A DNA stretch of 22,987 nucleotides from positions 1-22,987 of the forward strand of contig UQCR01000108.1 of assembly GCA_900539655.1 (NCBI GenBank). The letters run 5' to 3'. The stretch's first letter is position 1; every line of letters begins with the position of its first letter. Below are positions 7,335 to 15,493 of this stretch, piece after piece. The position numbers and the translations under genes were made by a program. The notes under the pieces are model-generated. The model did not search any database. It was not told the DNA's origin and was given only the letters and a program-made list of their open reading frames with translations. Origin of the DNA: an uncultured Robinsoniella sp. Its GTDB lineage: Bacteria > Bacillota > Clostridia > Lachnospirales > Lachnospiraceae.

Positions 7335-8855
7335 TTACACGCCTGCGACTGTCTTTTGGCTGGTTGCATAATCAAGCAGTACTTCTTGTGTCAAATCTTT
7401 ATTAACTAACTCTCCCGTGACTTTGCCAGCCGCTAAAACCAAAATACGGTTTGATACCTGCAGCACTTCCGGAAGGTCTGAGGAAATCATGATGATCCCG
7501 ATTCCCTGTTTTGCCAGATCGTTGATCAGGGCATAGATCTGATTTTTACTCCCTATGTCTATCCCTCTGGTGGGTTCGTCCATAATCAGTATTTTGGGTT
7601 CTGTAGCCAGCCATTTTGCAATTACAACCTTCTGCTGATTTCCGCCGCTTAAATCCAGTGCTCTTTGATTACCGTCACGGCATTTGATACTAAGGGATTT
7701 GATATATCCATTCATCAGATCCACTTCTTTATGCAAATCCAGTCCGATTTTCTTCTTTAATTTATCCAGAATGGTCATGCCCACATTTGTATGCAGATCC
7801 ATATTCAGTATCAGGCCTTCTTCTTTTCGATCTTCTGTAACAAACCCGATTCCGGCTTTTTTGGCATCCCTTGGGGATTTAATATGTATTTCTTTTCCTT
7901 CCATGAAGACTTCTCCGGAATCCCTTGGGTCAGCCCCGAACAGCGCTCTTACAAATTCTGTTCTTCCAGCTCCTGCAAGGCCTGCAATTCCCAGTATTTC
8001 CCCTCTGTGAAGTTTCATATTTACATTGTTGAACTTCTTTCCCGAAGAAAAATTCCTGACTTCCAGTAAAACTTCGTTTGTTGCACAATTTGCCTGCTCC
8101 GTGACGGTCATATTCTTTCCAACCATGTTTTCAATAATTACGTTTTTCGGGGCATCCTCTATATCTAAAGTTTTAATGTATTTTCCATCTCTGTATACCG
8201 AGATCCTGTCACAGATAATCGGCAGTTCTTCCAGCCTGTGGGAGACATAAATAATACTGATTCCTTTTTCCCTCAGTCCTTTTACAACCTTAAACATATT
8301 TTCAATATCATTGTCCGATAAGGAGGCTGTTGGTTCATCCATAATCAGCACCTTTATCTCATTTGAGAGTGCCTTTGCAATCTCTACCATCTGCTTTTGC
8401 GCCACACTGAGTGTCCCCACAATAGCATCCGGTCTGATATTACACTCTAATAAATCCAGAATTTTCTGAGCCTCATCATTTATTTTTTTCCAGTCAATTT
8501 GATTCACAGGACCTAATTTCTTCTTTAATAACTTACCCATATAAATGTTTTCCGCTACGGATACGGTGTTAATTAAACTAAACTCCTGATAAACAGCACT
8601 AATTCCTAAAGCACGCGCTTCAAATGTTGACTTTACATTGATTTCGCCGCCATCCAGATAAATTTTTCCTTCATCATTTGTATAAGCGCCTGTAATAATT
8701 TTGATCAGAGTACTTTTTCCTGCCCCGTTTGCACCTACCAGAGCATGCACCTCTCCTTTTCTTAGTTCCAGACCAGCGTTTTCCAAAGCGATGATTCCAC
8801 CGAATTTTTTCGTTACGCCCTCCGCCTTTAATATAATGTCAGACACTTCCTTCAC
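7335..8855 (-). CDS. Sugar ABC transporter ATP-binding protein, RbsA/MglA-like (two NBDs)
   Basis: This 506-aa protein has two nucleotide-binding domains. NBD1 has Walker A GANGAGKST (41-49), an imperfect signature LSVAQKQ (149-155) and Walker B LIMDEPTAS (170-178). NBD2 has a degenerate Walker A GLAGAGRTE (292-300), a canonical signature LSGGNQQ (402-408) and Walker B LIMDEPTRG (422-430). The degenerate P-loop in NBD2 is usual in RbsA/MglA/XylG proteins. It energises sugar import with the RbsC-like permease. The start is GTG (8855), with AGAAGG 5 bases upstream; a second GTG four codons later has no correctly spaced ribosome site. A strong hairpin lies between this gene and the upstream binding-protein gene. 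Confidence 0.95.
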   Translation of the reverse strand: MKEVSDIILKAEGVTKKFGGIIALENAGLELRKGEVHALVGANGAGKSTLIKIITGAYTNDEGKIYLDGGEINVKSTFEARALGISAVYQEFSLINTVSVAENIYMGKLLKKKLGPVNQIDWKKINDEAQKILDLLECNIRPDAIVGTLSVAQKQMVEIAKALSNEIKVLIMDEPTASLSDNDIENMFKVVKGLREKGISIIYVSHRLEELPIICDRISVYRDGKYIKTLDIEDAPKNVIIENMVGKNMTVTEQANCATNEVLLEVRNFSSGKKFNNVNMKLHRGEILGIAGLAGAGRTEFVRALFGADPRDSGEVFMEGKEIHIKSPRDAKKAGIGFVTEDRKEEGLILNMDLHTNVGMTILDKLKKKIGLDLHKEVDLMNGYIKSLSIKCRDGNQRALDLSGGNQQKVVIAKWLATEPKILIMDEPTRGIDIGSKNQIYALINDLAKQGIGIIMISSDLPEVLQVSNRILVLAAGKVTGELVNKDLTQEVLLDYATSQKTVAGV

Positions 8856-8895
8856 CTTCGCCTTCTTTTATTCTGCTATTAACCTGCTCCTCATG

Positions 8896-8926
8896 CAGGC
8901 TGCTGCTTTCCCGCCACAGCAGCCTG
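8896..8926 (-). other. Intercistronic hairpin between binding protein and ATPase genes
   Basis: A perfect 10-bp GC-rich stem (8896-8905 with 8917-8926) with an 11-base loop, and no U-tract on the minus strand. Such stems after the binding-protein gene are common in sugar ABC operons. They shield the upstream message or reduce read-through, so that binding protein is made in excess over ATPase. That role is inferred. Confidence 0.65.
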
Positions 8927-8946
8927 TGTTATACTTGTAACTCTGC

Positions 8947-10044
8947 TTATTTAACTAAATCTTTATGCTCATCGATGTAGGTCTGGACTTCGTCTGCATT
9001 ATCTTTGGTATATGTTTTTAAAGGAACCAGCGTTTCTTTATCGATTGCCTCACCTTTTGCTGCTTTCACTGCATTTTCAACAGCCTTATATCCGATATCA
9101 TATGGCATCTGTGTTGTGATTGCCTGTAATTTTACGTTGTCACTTTGCATATCCTTCGCAAGATCCACGCTCATATCTGTTCCCATAACTACCACATCTG
9201 TATTTCCGGCATTCTGAAGTGCTGCAACACATCCTAACAGGGATGTCTGGTTCCATGCCCAGATTAACTGTACGTCCGGGTTTGCAGTTAAGATCTGCTC
9301 TGTAATATCAAGTCCTTCTTCCTGAAGCTCTGCATCCTGTTCCGCTACTACCTCAAGGCCTGCAACATCCTGGATGGCATCCTTAAAACCTTTACATCTC
9401 TCAACGCCTACTTCATAGCTGCTGTTGCCGATGATTGCCATCTTACATCCGTCCGGGAAATTCTTCTCTACATATTCTTTAACATATTCTCCGGTCTTTC
9501 CACCCAGATCGTAGTTGGAAACCCCTACAAACCCTTCTGTATCTGTATTTACGGTTGTATTCCAGTTTACCACCGGAATGAATGCATCTTTTGCATTTTC
9601 CACTGCCGCAACAGATGCATCTACAGAAAGCGGCGAAATAACCAGGGCATCTACCTGCTGTGCCACATAAGTTGCTACATTATCGGATTCCTTGGAAACT
9701 TCATTATCAGAGCTTACAATACTGAATTTAACGCCAAGATCTTTTGCTGCTGCTTCCTGTCCTGCGATAACTTCCGCAAACCATTCACCAGATGTATTCA
9801 TAATAACAGAACCAATAGTCAGGTCTCCGTTTGCAGCAGTGTCTTTGCCGGCTTCACTCTCTGTGCCTGCAGGCGTTTCTGCCCCTTCGGTAGCTGCTGA
9901 CGTATCTCCTGCTTCCGTAGTTGCTGCCTGGGTTGTACCTGTCTTCGCTGCTTCCGTTGTACCTTTATCGGATGATCCGCATCCTGCCAACATTCCCGCT
10001 ACCATTGCTGCACAAATTAGTCCGCTTAAAACTTTCTTCTTCAT
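8947..10044 (-). CDS. Sugar ABC transporter substrate-binding lipoprotein, RbsB-like
   Basis: This 365-aa exported lipoprotein has a basic N terminus and a hydrophobic stretch, with lipobox LAGC at C22. A flexible Thr/Ala/Glu-rich linker (~24-73) is followed by a periplasmic-binding-protein type 1 (Peripla_BP_4) domain with the usual openings IGSVIMNTSGEWFAEVIAGQEAAA and VDALVISPLSVDASVAA. The domain captures a monosaccharide or similar ligand for the RbsA/RbsC-like partners encoded directly downstream. Start ATG has GGAGG 7 bases upstream. It is the first gene after a long hairpin that ends the sensor operon, so it needs its own promoter or read-through. Xylose, ribose, galactose, rhamnose-like sugars and AI-2 all fit this family. 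The mutarotase gene leans towards a 6-deoxy sugar, but weakly. Confidence 0.93.
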   Translation of the reverse strand: MKKKVLSGLICAAMVAGMLAGCGSSDKGTTEAAKTGTTQAATTEAGDTSAATEGAETPAGTESEAGKDTAANGDLTIGSVIMNTSGEWFAEVIAGQEAAAKDLGVKFSIVSSDNEVSKESDNVATYVAQQVDALVISPLSVDASVAAVENAKDAFIPVVNWNTTVNTDTEGFVGVSNYDLGGKTGEYVKEYVEKNFPDGCKMAIIGNSSYEVGVERCKGFKDAIQDVAGLEVVAEQDAELQEEGLDITEQILTANPDVQLIWAWNQTSLLGCVAALQNAGNTDVVVMGTDMSVDLAKDMQSDNVKLQAITTQMPYDIGYKAVENAVKAAKGEAIDKETLVPLKTYTKDNADEVQTYIDEHKDLVK

Positions 10045-10087
10045 TTGATATCCTCCATATTGTTGTTTTGCTTTTTGCTTCTCTCAT

Positions 10088-10093
10088 AATATA
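10088..10093 (-). promoter_or_regulatory. Possible -10 element of the transporter operon
   Basis: On the minus strand TATATT (10093-10088) lies about 44 bases before the binding-protein ATG. The matching -35 position falls inside the preceding terminator hairpin and has no good hexamer. A weak -35 would suit activation by the adjacent YesN/AraC-type regulator. No operator repeat is recognisable with confidence. Confidence 0.3.
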
Positions 10094-10096
10094 AAA

Positions 10097-10137
10097 CAAT
10101 CCCATCAAAAAATTAATTCAATTTTTTCATGGGATTG
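10097..10137 (-). terminator. Terminator between sensor operon and transporter operon
   Basis: A long inverted repeat: 9 bp (10097-10105 with 10129-10137), one C/C mismatch on the plus strand, then 8 more A/T pairs around a 5-base loop. On the minus strand it is followed by TTTTATATTATG, an acceptable U-tract. It should end the membrane protein-regulator-kinase-lipoprotein transcript, fully or partly, just before the transporter genes. Confidence 0.75.
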
Positions 10138-10165
10138 GTCGAAATTTTCACATATGGTATTTTTT

Positions 10166-11236
10166 TTAATTCTGGTTGGATAGTTCTGTTTCTTCGCTGT
10201 CCATAGGATCACGGTAATTTTCTACGTTTTCTTTTGTAATGGTCTGAATCGGGTCTTTATACCACGGCCTTAATGCTTTTCCGTTTGCAATATCTATGGC
10301 ACAGTAAATGCTGTATGCACCTTCATATACCGGAGGCTGTGTAATAAGCCCATAGATTTTTCCGTCCTTTACTGCCTGCAGGTATTCTTCATCTTCTCCT
10401 ATTCCTATCAAAATGACATCCGTTCTGTCCAGAGATTTTAACGCTGACCAGGCTCCTAATGCCATATTGCTGTCATGGCAGAAAATTCCTTTAATGTCCG
10501 GATTTTTCCTTATCAGATCAATTGTGACCAACATAGCTTTCTCCCTGTTCCAGCCGCCATTGCCGATGCCGGTTATCTCAAACTGGGGATGGGAATTCAT
10601 CTGCTCTACAAAAGTCTGGGTTCGGTACACCTGCGGATCACTTCCCGGGGCACCTTCTATAATGGCGATTTTCCCTCCCTCTTCCATGGCGTCAACCATC
10701 AGATCTGCAGCCAGCGCCGCTTCTTCCGAGCTGCTGGCTCCGATATAGGTGCTGATATATTCAGAAGACATTGCATCTACTTTCATATTCAGGTTGATTA
10801 CAGGAACCCCTTCTGCTTTTGCCTTTTTCAGGGAGGTAAGCATGGATTTTGCATTTACGGGGCACAGGATAATTACATCTACCTTCTGTCTGATAAATTC
10901 TTCCATCTGCTCAATCTGTATTTGCTCACTCCACTTTGCATAACGAATGTCCAGATCAACCTTTTTTTGATTTGCAACATTGACCATAGCCTTACTGACT
11001 GACTTCAGGTATGCCGAATCCCCGGATGCAAGTGTTGCTCCTATCACTATCCCGGATTCCTGCGGCTCATTTTTTTCTGTAGGCGCTCCCTCAGATGCTA
11101 TTCTACTGTCAGATTCGGAAGTGATGCTTTCATTTTGTAACGCATTGGCCCCATTTCCATCTTCCCCGGTAAAGCTGCTGCATCCGGTTAGCAGCAGAAG
11201 CAGGCAGACTGCCATCATTATGATACGTTTTTTCAT
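10166..11236 (-). CDS. Solitary sugar-binding lipoprotein, likely kinase co-sensor (XylFII-like role)
   Basis: This 356-aa lipoprotein has a short signal (KKRIIMMAVCLLLLL) and lipobox LTGC with C19. A polar linker to ~55 is followed by a Peripla_BP_4 sugar-binding fold (IGATLASGDSAYLKSVSKAM near residue 65, VDVIILCPVNAKSM, GGKIAIIEGAPGSD, GIFCHDSNMALGAWSA). It is a second binding protein distinct from the RbsB-like one, and no ABC subunit is encoded next to it in its own unit. It overlaps the end of the kinase gene: its AGGAGG site lies just before the kinase stop. The pairing of a solitary sugar lipoprotein with a LytS/YesM kinase matches XylFII-LytS of C. beijerinckii, so I infer that it presents the sugar to the kinase ectodomain. 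ATG 11236 is preferred over the upstream TTG at 11257. Confidence 0.9.
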   Translation of the reverse strand: MKKRIIMMAVCLLLLLTGCSSFTGEDGNGANALQNESITSESDSRIASEGAPTEKNEPQESGIVIGATLASGDSAYLKSVSKAMVNVANQKKVDLDIRYAKWSEQIQIEQMEEFIRQKVDVIILCPVNAKSMLTSLKKAKAEGVPVINLNMKVDAMSSEYISTYIGASSSEEAALAADLMVDAMEEGGKIAIIEGAPGSDPQVYRTQTFVEQMNSHPQFEITGIGNGGWNREKAMLVTIDLIRKNPDIKGIFCHDSNMALGAWSALKSLDRTDVILIGIGEDEEYLQAVKDGKIYGLITQPPVYEGAYSIYCAIDIANGKALRPWYKDPIQTITKENVENYRDPMDSEETELSNQN

Positions 11237-11249
11237 TTTTCTGCCTCCT

Positions 11250-13067
11250 TTAACCAATGGTTTCTTCTATAATAGGTAATATCAGTTCAGCAGTGGTCCC
11301 TTCACCAAGCACGCTGGTATAGCGCAGTCCATATTCTTTTCCGAAATACAATTGTATCCGCTCATTTACATTTTTAACTCCAATTCCGGATCCGCCACTG
11401 TTTTCGAATCTGCTGTCCTTTGTGAGGATAGCCTGACAGGTCTCTTCATTCATCCCGTTTCCGTCATCCTGTACACGTATGCAGAGTTTGTCCTTCTCCC
11501 TGTAAGCCAGTATATCGATTCTGCCTTTTCCCCGCTTTTTCTTAATACCATGATAAATGCTGTTTTCAGCAATGGGTTGTACAATTAATTTAATCGTCTT
11601 GCAATACCGTACCTCATCCCTGATTTCAATATGATAACTAAATTTATCCGTATACCGCATGCTCTGAATTACCAGATAATTGCGCACATGTTCTATCTCA
11701 TCCTCAATCCGGATAAACTCATTGCCTTTATTCAGGGAAATCCGGAATAATTTCGCCAGTGCTTCCGTCATAGGAACCACATCCGAATTCTTTGCTTCAG
11801 CCATCCATATGATGGAATCCAGGGTGTTATAAAGAAAATGGGGATTGATCTGCGCCTGCAATGCCTGCAGTTCATACTTGCGTTTTTCCTCCTGCTCACT
11901 GACGACCTCACCCATCAGATTCTCAATACGATCAAGCATCTTGTTAAAACTCTTGGATAATGCACCTGTCTCATTGTGGTTCAGAACCTCTGCCCGCTCA
12001 CTCAGACGCCCTTCATCTGCCAGATCAATATGTCCTTTCAGACGGAGGATGGGATTTACCACTCCTGTGAGGATTCTGCTCAGTGCCACTGCCAGAATAA
12101 CCATGAGCAGCACAATTGCTGCAATGACGATAGCCAGTGTATCATACATGGATTCTTTGAGCTTTCCCGTTGATGTAAGGGACAGTACCTTCCAATCTGC
12201 TTTTTCAAAAACAGTTGATACCACCTGGTACTCATCCTGGTCTATCCTGGCTATAAAATTATCCTTCCCCGTACTGTTTAGCTTCGCTATGAGCTGCGGC
12301 GTAACCTTGTCATAATTTACAGGATAAACAATCTCTCCCTGGTCATTCAAAATGCACAGCGTTCCTTCACCACTTGCATAGAAGGACTCAAATATTTCTG
12401 CTATTTTATTCAGGTTTAAATCTATTAAAATAACTCCTAAAAAACTGCCGTCTTCATAACTGCTGATCCTCCTGCTTAAAGAGATCGTCTGTTCCGTATT
12501 GTCCTTCAGAAACTCATGCTGCATTGGTCCTGTAATGACAGATGCATTGGGAGACTCTAATGCCTTTTGATACCATTGATAGTCTGCATAATCCTGTACT
12601 ACCGACCAGAACTGATAGATACTCTTATGCAGCAAGAGGCTTTTTTTACCAAAAATCATCAGCGACGTCACATCTGTACGGCTGTTCATAGAAGAGTCAA
12701 ATGCTTTAGAACTCATTTCATAATCCTGCATACTCTTGGAATTGGTCAGATTACTGTACCCTTCCACATTATCTTTTTCTGCAATCAGATAATTCTGCAG
12801 ATAATAATTATAATTTGCTTCATTTGCTATGGATGCTATTTCATCAAAATAATTTTCCAGACGTTTGTTGGCATTTTGCAGCAGCTGCCTGGAATATGTC
12901 ACATTATCCGCCTCTATCTTTCTTGTAAAAATAAACAAAAACATCCCTATGAAAATCAGCATAAAGAGTATCACGACTGCAAAAACCTGCAGCAAAGTTT
13001 TATTCTTTATCCCCATGTAATCATAGCGACGTTTTATTTTATTCAGAACTTTTATTTTCTCCTGCAA
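11250..13067 (-). CDS. Sensor histidine kinase, YesM/LytS-like
   Basis: This 605-aa membrane kinase has TM1 (~26-48), a large extracytoplasmic sensor region (~50-305, Cache-like appearance), TM2 (~311-331) and a HAMP domain (~332-384). A His_kinase domain follows with phospho-acceptor H410 in QINPHFLYNTLDSI. The HATPase part has the N box QPIAENSIYHG (~497-507), DDGNGM (~534-539) and GGSGIGVKN (~558-566). The C-terminal family is the YesM/LytS type typical of sugar-responsive systems in Clostridia. A TTG at 13067 is chosen as start because AGGAGG (13076-13081) lies 8 bases upstream and the gap to the preceding stop is then 16 bases. The first in-frame ATG (13016) has no visible ribosome site and would remove the usual basic segment before TM1. 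The frame itself continues further upstream, overlapping the regulator gene. It is co-transcribed with the regulator and the lipoprotein. Confidence 0.93.
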   Translation of the reverse strand: MQEKIKVLNKIKRRYDYMGIKNKTLLQVFAVVILFMLIFIGMFLFIFTRKIEADNVTYSRQLLQNANKRLENYFDEIASIANEANYNYYLQNYLIAEKDNVEGYSNLTNSKSMQDYEMSSKAFDSSMNSRTDVTSLMIFGKKSLLLHKSIYQFWSVVQDYADYQWYQKALESPNASVITGPMQHEFLKDNTEQTISLSRRISSYEDGSFLGVILIDLNLNKIAEIFESFYASGEGTLCILNDQGEIVYPVNYDKVTPQLIAKLNSTGKDNFIARIDQDEYQVVSTVFEKADWKVLSLTSTGKLKESMYDTLAIVIAAIVLLMVILAVALSRILTGVVNPILRLKGHIDLADEGRLSERAEVLNHNETGALSKSFNKMLDRIENLMGEVVSEQEEKRKYELQALQAQINPHFLYNTLDSIIWMAEAKNSDVVPMTEALAKLFRISLNKGNEFIRIEDEIEHVRNYLVIQSMRYTDKFSYHIEIRDEVRYCKTIKLIVQPIAENSIYHGIKKKRGKGRIDILAYREKDKLCIRVQDDGNGMNEETCQAILTKDSRFENSGGSGIGVKNVNERIQLYFGKEYGLRYTSVLGEGTTAELILPIIEETIG

Positions 13068-13083
13068 GACACATGCCTCCTGA

Positions 13084-14679
13084 CTATCTGTGTTTACTCC
13101 GAAAATCTGACGGAGACATACCGGAATATTTTTTAAACGATACGCTAAAGTAATGTGGATTTGAAAATCCTGTCTCATATGCGATCTCATATGTCTTTTT
13201 ATCGGTATCCCGGATCAGCTCCATTGCCTTTTCCATCCGTATATTCGTCAGGTATTCCACGAAATTAATCTTAGCTTCTTTTTTGAATAATCCGCTTAAA
13301 TATCCGGTGCTGACGGCAACGTGTTCTGCGACTGTACTGAGTGACAGCTCCTCTTCCCCATAATGGATGCCGATGTAGTCCTTGGCATTCTGTATAATCA
13401 TCTGCCCGCTGTTCGCCTGAAGCTGCTGCAGTTCCTGGGACACCTTAATGGAAAATGACTGCAGCTTCTTCATAATCTCCTCCGGTGAAGACATATCCTG
13501 CAGCTCATTGTAAAGTGCAAATCCCTCTTTCCAAACATCCTTAGATACCTGACGCACGCCTGACAATTCTTTTAATAGGGATGTTATAATCTCAATAAAT
13601 ACCATTTTAATATTAGAACTGGAGAGATTTTTTGAGCGAAGCAGGTCATTATAAATTCCTGCCATAGATTGCTCAATGTTTTCCTTCTGAAGAAATTTAA
13701 TATTGTAAATCAAATCTTTAATCCCTTCAAATGGATAAAAAAAGGCCTTCTCAATGTAATCCAGATCGCTGATATCATACACCTTGTTGGAGCCAAGAGA
13801 GTATTTACAGTCCAATGCCGTACTTGCCTCGTGGTATGAGTGGTACAGGTCTTTCAATTTGCTGACCTCTGATCCCAGCGAGCAGGTGGTATTCACCTTT
13901 AACACAGCAGTTACTGCCTTCTGAATAACCTGAAGGGTACTGTATGCAATAAAGTGTCCGTCATCTCCAAAGGAATCCAGATTAAACACAATGATTACCT
14001 TATTATTGTTATCATCAAAGATACAGTGCTGGCTGCCGATACAGTCCTGGGTGATATTTTTTTCTGTAAATACAAACAACTCAATGTCTGAATTGGCTGC
14101 TTTTGTCAGATCCGCTTCCACGATTCCTACCATATACTTCTGGGAGTGCAGGGGAATCTCAAGGGACTTGATACGGTCTTCTAAATGATCTGACTGACCG
14201 TATTGGGTACAGACCATGGTATACAAAAATTTTTCCTGAAGCGCCGGCATGCTTTGATGAATCTGCAATTTCATTTTTGCAATATACTGCTTTTGAGATG
14301 CTTCAATGTTCAGCTTTTTACAGATTTCTTTCATTTTAGTATAAAGTGTGGATGCACCCACGGGCTTTAAAATATAATTTTTCACACCCAGATCCACTGA
14401 TTGTTTGGCATATTCAAAGTCTTCGTGTCCGGTCAAAACCACCACGTGTATCTCGGGAAATTCTTCACTCAAAGCCTTGGACAACTCCAACCCATCCATA
14501 AAAGGCATAACAATATCCGTAAGCACCAGATGTATCTGATGCTTACGGCATATTTCAAGGGCCTCCAGGCCATCCTCCGCCTGGTAAATTGTTGTAAATC
14601 CTATAGAATCCCAGTCTATAATCGTACTTATTGCGTTTCTAACCAATGGTTCATCATCCACGATTAACAATGTATACAT
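13084..14679 (-). CDS. Response regulator with AraC-type DNA-binding domain, YesN-like
   Basis: This 531-aa cytoplasmic transcription regulator has a receiver domain at residues 1-120, with acidic D8-D9, phospho-acceptor D55 (LVLTDIVMPFMDG) and the conserved K in YILKPVG. A long middle region (~125-425) has no recognisable enzymatic motif, as is usual in YesN proteins. The C-terminal ~100 residues hold two helix-turn-helix units, with LSTVAEHVAVSTGYLSGLFKK and then YEIAYETGFSNPHYFSVSFKKYSGMSPSDFR, the AraC signature. ATG 14679 has GAGGCGG upstream and lies 21 bases after the membrane-protein stop. It is the expected partner of the kinase encoded 16 bases downstream. It probably activates the neighbouring RbsBAC-type transporter operon. 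Confidence 0.95.
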   Translation of the reverse strand: MYTLLIVDDEPLVRNAISTIIDWDSIGFTTIYQAEDGLEALEICRKHQIHLVLTDIVMPFMDGLELSKALSEEFPEIHVVVLTGHEDFEYAKQSVDLGVKNYILKPVGASTLYTKMKEICKKLNIEASQKQYIAKMKLQIHQSMPALQEKFLYTMVCTQYGQSDHLEDRIKSLEIPLHSQKYMVGIVEADLTKAANSDIELFVFTEKNITQDCIGSQHCIFDDNNNKVIIVFNLDSFGDDGHFIAYSTLQVIQKAVTAVLKVNTTCSLGSEVSKLKDLYHSYHEASTALDCKYSLGSNKVYDISDLDYIEKAFFYPFEGIKDLIYNIKFLQKENIEQSMAGIYNDLLRSKNLSSSNIKMVFIEIITSLLKELSGVRQVSKDVWKEGFALYNELQDMSSPEEIMKKLQSFSIKVSQELQQLQANSGQMIIQNAKDYIGIHYGEEELSLSTVAEHVAVSTGYLSGLFKKEAKINFVEYLTNIRMEKAMELIRDTDKKTYEIAYETGFSNPHYFSVSFKKYSGMSPSDFRSKHR

Positions 14680-14700
14680 GCTATCCGCCTCGAATTCTGA

Positions 14701-15333
14701 TTATTTCTGTACTGCATCCTCTATCTCTTCTGCCACACCTTCGGTCTCTTCTTCAGAAACTTCCATTGCTTCCGGTACTGCCTCTTCCTGCTCTGCCAGA
14801 TCTTTCTCTGCTTCCGGTGCTTCTTCCGTATGACCGATGTAAGCTTCCTGCACTTCTTCTGTCTGTCCGCTCAGATCTTCAATCTCAGAAGCTTCGCTTA
14901 CTTCTGCATTTTCCTGTGCTTCCACTTCATTCTGAAGGTTTGCACCGGTGTATTCATCCCGGAACTTTTTCTTCAGGCTGATACTCAGGACATAAATAAC
15001 GGCTCCAACCAGACCCACGCTGCCTGCATTGCCAATATTAAAAATGAAAAATGCAATACCTGCATATCCTACAAGATCTGTTCCTGCATATTTATAATAT
15101 GCTTTCTTCCGGTCTTCCGAAATTCCATCCAGGTCATGTAACAGCCTAGGCTCTATCACATCCAGCAATACCCAATAGATAACCAGGAAAACGGCAATTG
15201 CTCCATAAAATACGATCTGCGGTACCTGCTTGCTAAATCCTACGTAGATTAAAAATGCCACCATTGCTAACAACAGGACAATAGAAGCAATCGTAATTTT
15301 CTTCCTTATTTTTCTTCTTTCTTCTTTTTGCAT
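14701..15333 (-). CDS. Small membrane protein with acidic C-terminal tail, function unknown
   Basis: I do not recognise this 210-aa protein. A basic N terminus (KEERRKIRKK) is followed by hydrophobic segments at ~12-33 and ~40-59, and a pair at ~85-100 and ~104-120. After a KKKFRDEY boundary comes a low-complexity tail from ~136 to the end. The tail is dominated by Glu with Ala and Val and has almost no basic residues. Four TM segments would place both ends in the cytoplasm. Start ATG has AAGGAG 6 bases upstream and a TATAAT about 33 bases upstream. It is the first gene of the sensor operon, 21 bases ahead of the YesN-like gene. A role in that signalling system is possible only by position; it may simply share the promoter. 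Confidence 0.8.
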   Translation of the reverse strand: MQKEERRKIRKKITIASIVLLLAMVAFLIYVGFSKQVPQIVFYGAIAVFLVIYWVLLDVIEPRLLHDLDGISEDRKKAYYKYAGTDLVGYAGIAFFIFNIGNAGSVGLVGAVIYVLSISLKKKFRDEYTGANLQNEVEAQENAEVSEASEIEDLSGQTEEVQEAYIGHTEEAPEAEKDLAEQEEAVPEAMEVSEEETEGVAEEIEDAVQK

Positions 15334-15365
15334 GATTCTTCTCCTTTTTATAACATATAGAGGAT

Positions 15366-15371
15366 ATTATA
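15366..15371 (-). promoter_or_regulatory. -10 element of the sensor operon promoter
   Basis: A perfect TATAAT on the minus strand (15371-15366) lies about 33 bases before the ATG at 15333. The -35 region is AT-rich without a good hexamer, so activator help or a weak promoter is likely. The next gene upstream ends behind a hairpin, which makes this a sensible transcription start. Confidence 0.45.
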
Positions 15372-15440
15372 CATGATTAAATGAGAAAAATATAGGACTT
15401 TTATAAAAAAGTCTGAGAAAACATTCCGTTTTCCTTACAT

Positions 15441-15481
15441 TACAAGAGAAATCCGGCGATTCCCGCCGGATTTCTCTTGTA
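15441..15481. terminator. Long perfect hairpin behind the clpB operon
   Basis: An 18-bp perfect stem (15441-15458 with 15464-15481) with a 5-base loop. On the minus strand, where clpB and the DUF4250 gene read, it is not followed by a U-run. On the plus strand it is followed by TCACTTTTTCTTTT. It may still stop or stabilise the minus-strand message; position directly after the last stop codon supports a transcript-end role. Confidence 0.65.
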
Positions 15482-15493
15482 TCACTTTTTCTT

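Noticed and set aside
15395..15433. Short inverted repeats (GACTTTT/AAAAGTC and GAAAAC/GTTTTC) upstream of the sensor operon, considered as cre or operator sites
   Set aside because: They do not fit the cre consensus, and such A/T repeats are expected by chance in this composition; kept only as a note.
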